Below, piece by piece: positions 24,481 through 36,429 of a DNA stretch of 64,000 nucleotides (positions are counted from its first letter, which is position 1; every line of letters begins with the position of its first letter). The DNA is taken from assembly GCA_026826555.1 (NCBI GenBank), contig JAKSZT010054304.1, positions 48,634,706 through 48,698,705 of the forward strand. The letters run 5' to 3'. The notes under the pieces were generated by a model that saw only the letters and a list, made by a program, of their open reading frames with translations, had not been told where the DNA came from and searched no databases. The position numbers and the translations under genes were made by a program. The DNA is from Tolypeutes matacus. Lineage: Eukaryota; Chordata; Mammalia; Cingulata; Chlamyphoridae.

Positions 24481-24734
24481 ACTGCAGTGACATTGGCAGG
24501 CTAGCACATGGAACTGGCTGCTGCTCCCAGAGCCCCTCCAGCCTGAGGAGCTGCTGTCTCACTCCAGGCCCTACTTCGATGGTGGGCTGGGGGTGGTCGT
24601 GGGTGTTTACCTCTTCCCCAGCAACATTCCCTGAAGTGGGAGGGGGGGCTCATGAACCAACTCAGCAGCTCCACGAGTTTCGGATCTGTGGTAACAAGCT
24701 TTGTAAACCTCCCCCCTCCACCCACCTTTTTAAA

Positions 24735-26450
24735 AAAAAAAATTATTATTTTTTTAAAAAGACATTTAGATTACATAAATGTTACATATAAATATAGGGG
24801 ATTCCTATATGCCTTGCTCCCCACACCAACGACATTTGCCCCCATTAACAACATCCTTCATTAGTATGGTACATTTGTTGCAATTGATGAACACATTTTG
24901 AAACATTGCCACTAAGCATAGATTATAGTTTACATTATAATTTACACTCTCTCCCACACAATTCTGTAGGTTATGGCAAGATTATAATGGCCTGTATCTG
25001 TTGTTGCATTGTCATTCAGGACAATTCCCAAGTCCTGAAAATGCTCCCTTATTACAATCTGTTTTCCCTCTCCCTGGCCTCAGAACCTCCAGTGGCAGCT
25101 GCCTCCACATCAATGATATAAGTTCTTCCATTGCTAGAATCACAATAAGTCTATAGTAGAATACTAGTAAGTCCACTCTAGTCTATAGTTCATTCCCCAA
25201 TCCTGAGGATTCTGGGATGGTGATGCTCACTCCAGCTCTAATTGAGAGGTGGTTTCAGTCCCATATGGCTGATGGATGGGATTCTCTTGCTTGTAGTTGT
25301 AGGCTCTCTTAATTCCTTGATATGGTGGTTATCTACCATCACCTCCTTGTTAGTTGTCCTGGGTGAGTCCAATGAACTGGAGAGTAGGTGATGCAGCTCC
25401 GCTGAGGCTCAGGGCCCAGCTGGCACATGGACAGTCCAAAGATTCATGTCTCTTGGATGTACACCTACCAACTCCAGCACCAACTGTAGGTTCAAATAGA
25501 AGGGACCGAAGAGCCATGTGTAGGGAAACCACAACTGAGTCCAATTCTGTTACACTGAGGAGCACAAACCCCAAAGTAGGGCCCACTAGCAAGGCACCAA
25601 ACTCTTGAGCTGTCTCTCCTGACCATAGTGCCTGGGTGTCTCCAGAGCCATTATGAGCCCTGCTATTTGGGGTAGTGTCTAATTTGGCAGTCAGTGAGAT
25701 CCTGCTGAGACGTGCATAAGTGTAACCTCTGGAATGACCTCCTGACTCGCTTTGAAGTCTCTTAGCCATATAAACTCATTTGTCTTTACCTTTTCCCCCT
25801 TTTGGTCAAGGTCTTTTTCCAGTTGCATTGCTAGTTGGTGCTTGGTAGTAATCCCTCAGTGCCAGGGAGGCTCATACCTGGGAGTCATGTCCCATGCTAG
25901 GGGGAAGTTATTGCATTTATATGCTGAGTTTGGCTTAGAGAGAGGCCACATTTGAGCAACAAGGAGGCTCTCAGGAGGTAATGCTTAGGCACCCTATAAT
26001 ACTATGCTAAGTTTCAATTTCAAGAGTAAAGTTCATAAGCACAGTCATCAATATCAAGGGCCCATCAATGGACCATCCTCCTCCACTAGCCATTGCCTCT
26101 GTACTTGGGGGATTCTTGCTCTTTCATCAGAGAATGTGGCAGAGCTCCCCAGGATGGGAATTCAGTATTCTTTTGGTTATTGTGTGAATCTCCACCCACC
26201 GTGACAATGCCCCATGAACATCTGAACACATTTATATGCCTTACATGTATGCCCCGGTGAACCTCCTCCCAAATATCCCCCTTCACCGATACCCCACACA
26301 AATGGTGTCCTCCCCTACCACAGTTGTAACCCTTCTGTGATCCAAAGCTTCTTCAAATATGAAGCCATTAAAACAGCCAAATACAATTAATAAGAAAATG
26401 AAATAGTAATGATAGTTTTAAAAATGGGAAATAAAATACAAAAAAAAAAA
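24735..26450 (-). mobile_element. L1 3'-UTR-like sequence, antisense, about 1.7 kb
   Basis: A T-rich start (the tail in reverse) is followed by ATAAATGTTACATATAAATATAGGGGATTCC, TGGTACATTTGTTGCAATTGATG and CTCATACCTGGGAGTCATGTCCCATGCTAGG. I associate these with xenarthran L1 3'-UTRs. It is partly paralogous to 26510-27130 (shared GTACATNTGTTNCAA and CTCCCCAGGATGGG). The open frame at 25350-25769 lies within it. Confidence 0.5.
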
Positions 26451-26509
26451 AAATTTAAAAAATTTGGGATAATAAAAAATAATGAAAAAATATAAAAAAG
26501 TTTTTTTTT

Positions 26510-27130
26510 GTTGTTGACATTTTGACTTTCGTCACTGTAAGATCTGTTGTCCTATATGTACAGTGACATTTTTTTCCATTTATTCCCCCAATGTCTTTTT
26601 TCATTTTGTCTTCAAAGAAGTTTTAGGTCACAGCAAAGTCACGTACAGTATATAGGGGACTCCCATATATCCAACATCCTCCCCCCTTTCCCCCTTCCCC
26701 TATTAATACCATTTTATGTGTGGATGGTACATGTGTTACAACTGATGTACAAATATTGAACATATCTACCAACCATGGTCAGTGCTTTACATTATGGTTT
26801 ACATTTTAGACCATACACTTTTATAAATTTTGATGAAACTTAACATGGCCTGTATCCATCATTGCAAGATCATGTACAACACTTCCATCACCCTCAAAAT
26901 GTTGCCTGTTCCATCTATTCTATTCCTCCCTCCCCGACCACTCGGGATCCACGGCAACCATCAGGCTTCACTCTTTGCAGGACCAGACTCATAGGTACTT
27001 GAAATAACGCTAAGGGCTTGACACATTGGTCTCTCCTCACCTATTGGGCACTGCCCATGCTCTTGAGAGACTCCCGCCCTTCTATTTGAGAACATAGAGG
27101 GCCTCCCCAGGATGGGGAGTGTTTAATAGA
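26510..27130 (-). mobile_element. Second L1 3'-UTR-like fragment, antisense
   Basis: The order GTATATAGGGGACTCCCATATATCC, GATGGTACATGTGTTACAACTGATG, AACATGGCCTGTATCCATC and CTCCCCAGGATGGGGAG parallels the fragment at 24735-26450 at lower similarity. Confidence 0.5.
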
Positions 27131-27189
27131 AATCTTACCTTTTTTTAATTTAATTTTTTATTTTTATGAGAACATGGGAATTGTATTAA

Positions 27190-27925
27190 CTGTTTCTTTG
27201 GTAGGGACATTTAGTCTCGATCCTCTTGTATATTAAATTCCCCGTGGGGTTCCTCAGATGCTTGCTCCGTCCTTGTGTCTTAGTGACTCTTAGGTATTAG
27301 CTGAACAAATTAAAGTCAGCACCATTGTTCTTATCTGCTGGGTGACTGAAGCATGTTATTGCTTTACAAAATATAGAATGTTGTCATTACTTATCTCTGT
27401 TTATCTTTCCACTGCGTGGATTAGAGAAAACAAGGTCCTGTGGTTTCTTCTCCTTCTCTCCTTTCTCCAGGGCTCCTTCCTCCCCCGGTCACTTAAGTTT
27501 CACTGTGATGTGGCTTCCTGTGGTGTTGTGAAGGTAGACACTGGGAACCTCTCGTGGCTGATCTGGACGCTGTTAATGGGCATAATATCATAGGTGCAGG
27601 GAACCGCCAGACCTTCCCCCTCCATGCAGACACCAGTCCTGTCCAGCACACCGCATGCCGTGGCCGGTGGGAGAGCAAGGCAGGTGGTGTGGCTGGGTGA
27701 GGGGCAGTGGCCCACATTGGGGTCTGCTGGTATTCTGCATGTAAGCACGAGGTGAGCAAAGTTTCTTGACCAGAACCACCTTTTATATCCAGTATGGTTA
27801 CAGATAGTTAAAAATGTGCTGAGCACCTACCACATGCTTAGTTGTGTGGAGGATTTAGACATATCAAGTGGCCTGTAAAAATTTTGAGGTTAAGAAATCT
27901 ATTTGGCGAAGGCGAAATGAACAAA
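27190..27925 (+). other. Intronic, no repeat or exon recognised
   Basis: Short frames on both strands lack recognisable domains. Confidence 0.4.
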
Positions 27926-27929
27926 TGTA

Positions 27930-28145
27930 GTCTAGGGCTGCACTGTCCAATATGGCAGCCACTAGCTACGTGTGGCTATTTAAATTTATATTAGTTACAA
28001 TTAATTAAACTGAAAATTCAGTTACCAGTCACATTTTGAGTGTTCAGTAGCTGCATGTGGCTAGTGGTTCCCAAATTGGACAACACAGAAAAACATTTCC
28101 ATCCTCGCAGAAAGTTCTGTTGGACTTTGCTGGTCCAGGGTTCAC
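27930..28145. mobile_element. hAT-Charlie-type MITE (MER3-like), copy 1
   Basis: The text GCACTGTCCAATATGGCAGCC, CTACGTGTGGCTATTTAAATTTA, GGCTAGTGGTTCCC and AGAAAGTTCTGTTGGAC belongs to a common eutherian hAT MITE. The family name is from memory. A second copy is at 38305-38525. Confidence 0.65.
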
Positions 28146-28149
28146 GTGT

Positions 28150-29870
28150 GTAGTTTGGAATATAGGAGCCTTGAAAGAGGGAAATCTGTGAGAACTGAAT
28201 TTACTGAGGAGGGCTACACCTGGCATGAGTGGGACATTGCTGGGTGTCTGAGGAGTGAGCAAGTCTGCAGGAGGTGATGGTGAAGTTGGCCCAGGCTGGA
28301 ACTGAGGGGGAGAGCTAGAGATGAGGTTGGGAAGGAGTAAGTGGGGCTGGTGGCTCAGAATTGGATCTAGCCCGTCTTTGTGTTAAAAACAGTTTTAATG
28401 TGTTTGGTGGGCATGAGGTAAACTAACAGGATGTTGTAAAGAAAGGTTAGGAATCACTGAGGTTGGAGCTTACAATTTTTGGGGGGTTTCTGTTTCAAAG
28501 ACCCTGTCCCTCTCTTGGGAGGAGACTCCATGCGTGTCCGCCCTGGTCCTGGCCTAGACTCCTGTGTACTCAGCCCTGTGTACTGAGCAGGGCTCTTGGC
28601 ATCCACTGAAGCAGGATCAAAGTCAAGTTGGCTTATGTTCCTTTTTCACTTGTGAATTTGGGGCTTTGATAGGTCTTGAAAATAATCTTTAGCTAAGATC
28701 TGGCATCAGTGGCTGCCAAAAGGCCAAAGAAAAGCAGTCCTAGGCCTCAGAACTGTGGCTATTGGTGGGTGTCTGGGAATTAAAGAGGCTCCCTTTTGGG
28801 AGGATGGAGGTATTGGTGTCTGCCCTTGGGGATCTGAGGAATAGGGCCAGCATCAGTTGATGGCTGTTTAAACAGGTGCAGGGGATTCTGGGGGAGAGGC
28901 CTGGAGGAGCCAAGCCTCAGGACTGCTGGAGGCAAACTTAATCCCTGACCAGGGAAGGGGGAGACCAGTTTTGCTGGTGCTGTCACCCACAGAGCGCAGG
29001 GGTGCCAGGAGTCTGCTGAAAGGAATGCTAGCCACAGTGGGGGAGAGGAGGGCACTGTCATTTGGGCCTAAGCCGCTCTCAGTTCTTCAGCAGCCCTGCT
29101 GTGCCCTGGTCCAGGACTTTCCTTAGTAGACTGCTGGCCGCAGCTCAGCATTAACACTTTCCTGCCTCATTCCCCTGCACTTTAGACCCTTCCTAAGGTC
29201 ACACTGGGTCTCTTTTTGCCCCTCCTCCCTGTCCTGTACCCCTCCAGAGTTTCTTTGCCCTGGGGGGGAGGGGTAGGGGAAGGTGAGTGGGCCGGCCAGA
29301 ATCAGGCAGAGATGTTCTTTGTCTCTGAGGATGCTACAGGCGCTCTTGGTGATGATTTAAGGCCCATGGGTGAAGAGACCCACACTTCTCTTAGCACCTT
29401 AGAGCTGATGTTCACAGGTCATCATTATTGCCCCCTTCCCTCTTGCTGAGGAAGAGGCTGGGTCAGTCCAGAGAGGCCCAGTGGCATTGCTGAGGTCTTA
29501 CATGGTGTCAGCATCAGAGCCGTGCCTTGGGACCTGCTACTGACTGCTCTTGATTCGGGTTCCTGGTTTTTTTGGGGTACTAGAGGTGGTAGTACTGGGA
29601 TTATAGGCCTGATAGGCAGTACAAAGCCAGGCTCCACTAACCCATAGGTCACCTTGAAAATTGGGGGCCTTGGTTAGGAGAAGAGGCCACGCCACTGGGA
29701 CAGCTTAATGTATCCCAGGTATGTAACCCAAATCAGATTGGTGAACCTTTTCTTTTTTTCAGGGAAATACTGATATTTTGTATATTAATATATGTGGATA
29801 TAAATATTTAGAAATATTAGAGATAGTCCATTGCTAGATTAGAAAGCCAAAAAAAAAAAAAAAAAAGCAA
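28150..29870 (+). other. Intronic, no gene recognised
   Basis: Unique-looking GC-moderate sequence with no exon candidates. A poly-A patch is at 29851-29866. Confidence 0.4.
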
Positions 29871-29879
29871 CAAGGGAAA

Positions 29880-29975
29880 AAAAGGTTCTGGTCTTTGTGC
29901 CCTGCTAACTAGTTGTGTGACCTTGAGTTAGTTAAGTAAGTTAAACTTTCCAGGTCTGGGTGTACAAATCAGAGG
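29880..29975 (+). repeat. MIR SINE remnant
   Basis: GTTCTGGTCTTTGTGCCC is followed by CTAACTAGTTGTGTGACCTTGAG. Confidence 0.65.
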
Positions 29976-30629
29976 GTTGTGCCCAGCAGCTCCTTGGCAG
30001 TGTGGGGCTAATGGAAGGCTGTGCTGGAGGCAAGAGGTGCCAAGGGCAGAAGGATAGTTAGCTGGCTTGCTCCATGTATGACCATCAGCAGTAACTGGGC
30101 CCAGAGTGGATGCCCTTTAGATTGTCTTAGTGCCGGACTCCAGGGCAGTCTGTGTCCAGTTAATTAATAATCATCAGTGACCAGCTGCTCCTTCTCTTGT
30201 GTGAAGACTTGGAAAGTTTTTCAGCTAGTGACTCTGCAGACAGGATGGGCTGTGTAACTCAGAAGGGCACATATTTTCTCTTTACTTGAAATCAGAAGAA
30301 TCTTAGTGTGTAGTGGAAAAAGGTAGAGATGGAGAGATGGTAAATTCTTTTTTTTTCCCCATTCAGATTCTTTTCTCATTTGAAGTCGTGAGGCAAAACA
30401 AGGCTGCTGAGTGGTTGTGCAGGCTGTACCCTGCACTGAAGCACCTGGCTGTGGGTATGAGTAGGCCTGAAAAATAGCCCCTAGTCCACGTGCCAGGCTT
30501 TGCTTTGGTGTATGACTGGGTCCATCCAAAGAGATGATTTCTAACAAACCCAAAGATGTAGGTGTAGGCTAGGGACTGTTCTGAGGGGAGAGTTGGGGAG
30601 TGATTTCCAGAGCTGATAAAGAATTAGGA

Positions 30630-30822
30630 CAGAGGTTCTTAACAAGGGGTCTGTGAGCTTGAATTGAAATTCAAGAAAACTTTATTCTTGTGGAGACGTG
30701 TTGGTGTGGGTGTGATATATTTATTAAGTAATACACAGTGTAGCGTGGACTTAGTAAAGGGTCCGTGTTTTTCACTTGACTGGCAAAGGGGTCAGTGGAA
30801 CAAAAAAGATTAAGAACCTCTG
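30630..30822 (+). mobile_element. hAT-like MITE, medium member (193 bp), intact ends
   Basis: Perfect 13-bp terminal inverted repeats CAGAGGTTCTTAA and TTAAGAACCTCTG lie inside a perfect 8-bp target duplication AATTAGGA (30622-30629 and 30823-30830). This is diagnostic of the hAT superfamily. The body matches 3903-4066. The region TTTTTCACTTGACTGGCAAAGG near the 3' end matches the long member at 3123-3618. Confidence 0.93.
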
Positions 30823-30830
30823 AATTAGGA

Positions 30831-33640
30831 TTATGTCCGTGTAGCACTCAGCTGCCCAGATAGGGCTGGGTGTCAAGAGCCTCCAGGCATGTGAGGAAGC
30901 AAGGGGAGGACAGGATGCATGATTGTGCCTGCTCTCTTTCCTCTTCTTCCTGCCCAAGGCCTGTGTGCCAGGCCATCAGATTTGGTTGGAGGAGGAAGAG
31001 AGGCACAGTGGAAAGGGTGATAGGGTTGGTCTTAGCCTCTGGCAGTGTGAAGTCCTTAGGGTCTTTATTTTCTATGAAAGTCTATGTGTGCCAGCCGGCA
31101 GATGGTAGAGGCTGGGACGGTTACATGGATTGTTCCCCTCCAAGACCAGCCCCTGGCCAAGCTGTGTGTTTATTCCATTAGGAATCTGAGCTGTCCAAAA
31201 GGGTCATATGAAGGGACACATTTCCAGGCATCCTCTGTGACCAGTGTCCATCCAGGACTTGCCTGGGAGGTGAAGGGTGGTGACCAAAGGAGAGAGCTCT
31301 GTAGATACTTCTGGGAGCCTTTTCTGTTTCCAAGAAGAAGGAACAAAGGGTACAGTTGGCTTATCTCCATGATGGTTCTTTCTTTAAACCTGAAGCAAAG
31401 TGAAGTCTTTCCAGTCCAGGCAGGGCAGTGGCGCAGAAGGAGACCTACTACTCTCCCCATGCTGACCCCTCCTCCTTCATTCTCCCTCAGGGTTCTTGCC
31501 CTCCCTGCCCCTCAGCAAGCAGATGATTGAGTTGACCACTTTGCTGCCATTTTGATGATCCATATTGCTATTCCACTGAACGTCGTCTGCAGCCTGGCCT
31601 CCTGCCCAGCGCCCAGTAATGTTACTCAGCCCCTCTGTCCCAACAGCTAAAAATAAACCTGCCACTGCTGCAGGCTCCCCTTGCAGCCCAGGCCCTGATA
31701 TTTGTTCCAGGTCTTCCTGCCATGCTGCAGAACTGTTTTCTCACTTGTCTTTCATGTCTTCTCCATTTGGCCCCTTCTCCTTCAGTTTGAGCATGGCAGG
31801 TGTTTGGGGGCCAATTCAATATTCTGAGTGCTGGGAGATGAGCTGTGGTGGATGCTTCTCCCTGGAGCTGCCATGCTTATTCCCCATTAGAGAAAGGGTT
31901 AGACAAGGAGGAGGGTGAATAAGCTCATCAGAGTGGAGGAACTTTCTACCTCTACCATGCTCACCTCCAGCTCTAGTGCTGGCTTCTTTAAGCTCCACCC
32001 CTAAGCAGGCTTCCCTGCCAGCAGTCTCTGAAATGAGTGGCAGAGCCCCGCATGGGGGCAGGGTGTGCCCCAGGCCCTCATCCTGACTGTCCTGTGACTG
32101 AGCATGCTACCTGCCTCGACTCCTGCCCTGTGCTCTGCTCTACTTGCCACCTTCACAGCATGGGGCTTCAGGTTACTACATTCAAAAGTGTGACCTCATT
32201 ACGTTGGCTTCCAAGAATAACTGGGCCCTGGTTCTTGGGCCTCTTTTCTGCGTCAGGCTGTGACCCCTCTGACTCTCCCAGTGCTACTACCTTCTGAATG
32301 TCACACAGAGCACGGGTCTCTTCCGCCTCCTGCCTGGGGATTGGGGAGGGGTGGCAGGGGTGTCTGTAACCTGTGTCTTTTGAGGTGTGGCCTCTGCCCC
32401 TACTGCCCAGGGATCCTGGAAGCCCATGAGCCAGGTGAGGAAAGGGGCTCATGTCACTGGAATACCTGCTTAGCCCATAGATACTGGGGAGAGCACTTCC
32501 TTTAGTTTGGCATTGGTATTCTCTTCTTTCTGATTTGTCTAATCCCTGAGCAGATGGTGGTACTAATTGTGACACAGGAGAGTTCTGAGTTGGCTTTCTG
32601 GGATTCAGGTTTACTTGGGGGAGAGGGTATGTGAGACAGGGTACTAGGAGCCAAAAGGTAGGACTTGGGGGACCCTCTGCTCTCAGCTAGAGTTACATAC
32701 CCAGGACCCTGTCTCCATGACTGCCTTCTCCTGTCTGTCCCCCTGAATCCCCACCCCCACCCTCCGGGGCTTCATTTCCTCTGCAGGGGAGATTTATCTA
32801 CCAAGGCCCATTTGGTCTCAGGAGGGGAGGAGTTGGGTGTAATTGCTAAGAGTTTATTTTTAACTCTGACAGAAGGAGCCCCTGTCCTTGGAAGAGCCAT
32901 ACCCTTTCACTTCTCTCCCTATCCCAGGCCTCTTTCCCTGGCTTCTATACTTCTCAGAAGAAGGCAAGTAGAATTTGAAAGGTCAAGCTTCACAGGAGCT
33001 GGGGATGGGAAGTCTCTCAGGCGGGCAAAGAACCTGCAGATTGCTTGTGTTGCCAGAGCTCAAAGGCTCTAGTGGGGAGGGGGTCCTGGGCATCAGTGCG
33101 TGGAACGCAGAGCATCCTAGGAATGCAGGTGGGCTGGGGCGAGGAGGTCCCCTGTGCCCTTAGCAGGAGGGGTCCAGCTGCTCTCACTGGGCGTAGTCAT
33201 CCTGTGCCTTTCTTCTCTCCTCTTTCCTCTCAGGTACTCAGAAAGATCTCTTAAAGGCCGAAGACCACATGGCTAAAACGAGCAGTATACAACCTGTTTC
33301 GTAAACGCTCACATTTTACTGAGGTGCCGAGTTTTTAATTCCCTCTAACAGCCAGGCTCACTGGCATCATTTCCCTTCCACCAGAGCCTCCGTGGGGCTT
33401 TCAGTGAATGCCTGCCCTTCCACCTCTCCTTCCCCGGGCAGTGTGCTCAGGCAGGAGGGAGAGGGGTGTTAGTGGTCCGTTCTCCCATGCCCCAGACTGT
33501 CCTGATTCACCCACCTGTTTCTGGTTACCTTGACTTAGATTTAAAAATAAAATAAAATAAGGTATAGGGTTTGAGGTGTAATTAGAGAGGAAAGGAATAG
33601 AGAGTAGTGGGGAGCGGGGGCAGGTGGGCAGTAGAAAGCT
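30831..33640 (+). other. Intronic, no gene recognised
   Basis: There are several 100-150 codon frames (for example 31084-31530 and 32168-32575 antisense). None has a recognisable domain or exon-like conservation signal. Confidence 0.4.
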
Positions 33641-33719
33641 GTGGCTGACTCCAAGAACCCCCAACTGTGGAATGAAGGTCTTGCCCCCTTCAATTCTGTG
33701 GGGTGCAGTGGGGGAGTAG

Positions 33720-34260
33720 CTTCTGTAAAGCCCAGCTCTGATCACGTAGCTTCCCAGCTTAAATCCTTCAGTAGGTTCCCTTTGCCTTTTGGATACATGA
33801 GCTGTCTAAATCCTTCCAGATCTGGCCCCAATCAAATTTTTTTTTTTTTTTGAATGCATGCTATGCTTCAGCTTCAATGGCTTATATGCTGTTTCCTTTA
33901 TAGGACTCTGCTTTCCCACCCCCACACCTTTGCCTGTGGTATGCGCTCATCTAACCATCTGTATCTTCTCCCCTCCCTGCTTCTCCCTGTCTGTATCTGC
34001 CTATTTTACCCTGTACAAATGCTGCTACTTAAATGAAGCTTTTCACACCCGAAGTAGTTCTCCCCATCCATCCCTGTCAAACTTGCCAACTTAAACCTTT
34101 TATTTCACTTTTTAAATGTATTTCTCCATGTTCAGGGTGCTCGCCTAGAGATTGTGTTGGATTGTAAATTCCTTGAAGGCCCAGATCTTCATTATTTTTT
34201 GTGTCCTTTATTTCTATCAGGCAGTATCTTGGCACTGTGCTTTATGCAGTAGTTGCCTGA
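33720..34260 (+). repeat. L2 LINE 3' fragment
   Basis: TCTGATCACGTAGCTTCCC, AAATCCTTCAGTAGGTTCCC, CTAAATCCTTCCAGATCTGGCCCC, TGTAAATTCCTTGAAGGCC and the closing CAGTAGTTGCCTGACAA lie in L2 order. A T-rich interruption is at 33837-33851. Confidence 0.65.
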
Positions 34261-34765
34261 CAAAGGGGTGATAATTGAAAAATGGTGGATGCTAACTATC
34301 TTACATAAATATAAGGTCCTAGCAGGGAGCCTCAGTGTTTGGGGGTTGGTGGCAAGCTCTGCTGGTGGGCTGATGCTGGGCTGGGGCTCTCAGAGCCTGA
34401 GCCAGCGGGTACAGTGAAGAAACTGTCTCTGGTCTTCCTAAAAAGCCATTCTACATTACTGTGCTAAGAATTTCCACCCTGGTGGGTGTGGCTCTCATAA
34501 CAGTCTTATGGACATTTCTTCCCTCTGGCCACCCAGATCTGCTGACTCAAGCCGGCACCTTCTGTTTCTGTTACGGGAGTTCTTGTTCTTGTAAGGTGCC
34601 TTGACCACAGTTTCCCATTGATGTGTCTCCTCTTTGTCCTCCCTGTTCCAGGGCCCCTCTTTTTCCTGTTCAGTTATGGAGATGAGCCATTGGCCCCTTG
34701 GAGAACTTTAACTGGGAACAGGAACAGATCTGGAGTGTGCCAACTTCCCTACAGCCTTTGCCATG

Positions 34766-34867
34766 TTGTAGTTAGCTGCAGACACAGCAAAGACACACAG
34801 ATGCAGTCCATGGTTATCTGCTGCCCTGGACTGCCTCTGTGTGTCTCTGCTGTGTCTAGAGCTACAA
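34766..34867. repeat. Near-perfect inverted repeat (hairpin), 45/41-nt arms, 16-nt loop
   Basis: The left arm 34766-34810 (TTGTAG...GACACAGC...GCAGTCCA) pairs with the right arm 34827-34867. There are about four mismatches and one 4-nt bulge. The arm cores are AGACACAGC and GACACACAGA. The spacer is 34811-34826. It could be a tiny palindromic MITE or a transcribed hairpin. Confidence 0.85.
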
Positions 34868-34905
34868 GACACAAGAGGGACAAGTATTGCAAGAGGGACA
34901 GGTGC
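34868..34905 (+). repeat. Short tandem duplication next to the hairpin
   Basis: CAAGAGGGACAAGT is followed within 20 bases by CAAGAGGGACAGGT. Confidence 0.75.
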
Positions 34906-34979
34906 TGAGCACCAAATTGCTGGGACTGAGGTCAGAGGTTTGAACCTCATGGGGCCATTTAACTCCATGCCACAGCAGA

Positions 34980-35110
34980 TTTGCAAAGAGGAACAGGACT
35001 GGACTGGAATTGGAGAGATCTGAATTCTAACCCTACCTGTGTGGCCCTAGCATGTCCTAGAACCAGCCTGGGCTGCACTGTTTCCTGGTTTTGTAAAACA
35101 AAGGGATCAG
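34980..35110 (+). repeat. MIR SINE remnant
   Basis: ACTGGAATTGGAGAGATCTG, AATTCTAACCCTACCTGTGTGG and TTTCCTGGTTTTGTAAAACA lie in MIR order. Confidence 0.5.
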
Positions 35111-35861
35111 CCTGGAAGAACTCTGGCACTGAAAGCCTTTCTTCATTACTGCTGCTGCGTCCATTCTTGCTGCTGGGAAAACAACCTGATGCTGTGAAAG
35201 AAGTGGTCAGCTGGGTTCCACTATCTTCAGTTTCCGCAGGCTGGTGTTATTTCACCCTTCTTCTGGCTGTAGTATTTTTACTCATTCAGCCATTCAATCA
35301 GTGTTTATAAACGTTTAATCTCTTCCATGTCTGCCTCCTGTCTTCCCTGCTGACTGGCCATCAGGAGGCTCAGATGGCAGGATTAGCTTAGAATGGGTGA
35401 CGAATCAGGGTCATCCCTGTGGGTTTAGACCCTTTTAATAATACTTATGCTATCTGAGATGGGAGGAATTTATAATAATGAGGATTGATTCTTTCTAGCA
35501 GCTTAGACTAGACTTTCTAAGTAGGATTTGCCTTAGGGTGCCTTCTGTCCCCCTGAGATCCAAAGCAATTTCCTACTCAAGAAAATTAATTATCGGTGCC
35601 AAAAATGATTTGGATAGAACAGAACGGCAGATTGACTTTGATACATATAACAGTTCTTCATCTTCTGCCTCCTTCAGATCACTGTTCAAAGTTGAGCAAC
35701 ACAGTGAAGGTTTCTCAGATTAATAAGTTTTTTTACTGAGCAGATACTATGAACCAGGCACTGTGTTAGGTGTTTTACTTATATTATTGTTAATCCATAA
35801 AATAATGTTGCAAAGTAAAAGTTCCCTGTTTTATAAAAGAGGCAGCATATTCAAATGTTCA

Positions 35862-36190
35862 GAATCATTCATTCATTAGCAAATACTTATTGAGTGCCTA
35901 CTGAGTGCTACTAGGCTCTAGGATTATTGCAGTGTACAAAACAGACAAAAACAATTCCTTCTTGATGAAGCTTGTGTTTTGTTAGGGGGAGACAGACAAG
36001 ACACAAATAATTAAATGATATGGCTTATCAGATGGTGATAGGTACAAAGGAGAGAAAAGGAGGGAGGGAGGCCCTGGAGTGTTACAAGCCTGTATGTGGT
36101 GTTGTAATCTTAAATAAGGAAAGCTCCAGGCAGAAGATAGAAACAGTACATGCAAAGACCCTGAGGCTAGTAAATAGTGGGGTTGTCTAA
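35862..36190 (-). repeat. L2 LINE 3' fragment, antisense
   Basis: The sequence starts CATTCATTCATTAGCAAATACTTATTGAGTGCC and runs through GTGTACAAAACAGACAAAAACAATTCC, GATGGTGATAGGTAC and ATGCAAAGACCCTGAGGC, in exact reverse L2 order. Confidence 0.8.
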
Positions 36191-36269
36191 CTCAAACTCT
36201 AAAGCACTGCCCATCTCTAGTTGTTCTTCCCTGACTCCATTATAATTCAGTACTTAGTTGTTGACTTAA

Positions 36270-36425
36270 GCAATTTATGTTTCATCAAATATTTATAGAA
36301 TGCTTATTTTGTGCCAATTGCTATAATGATAAGAATAAAATGTGGGCCCTGTCTTTGAGAACTTACTGTTTAGAGGAGTGAACACATGTGTAAAAAATAA
36401 ATGAAAAACAAAAGTTTGGATTACA
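36270..36425 (-). repeat. L2 LINE 3' fragment, antisense
   Basis: AAATATTTATAGAATGCTTATTTTGTGCC is followed by GGCCCTGTCTTTGAGAACTTAC. Confidence 0.6.
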
Positions 36426-36429
36426 CCAG

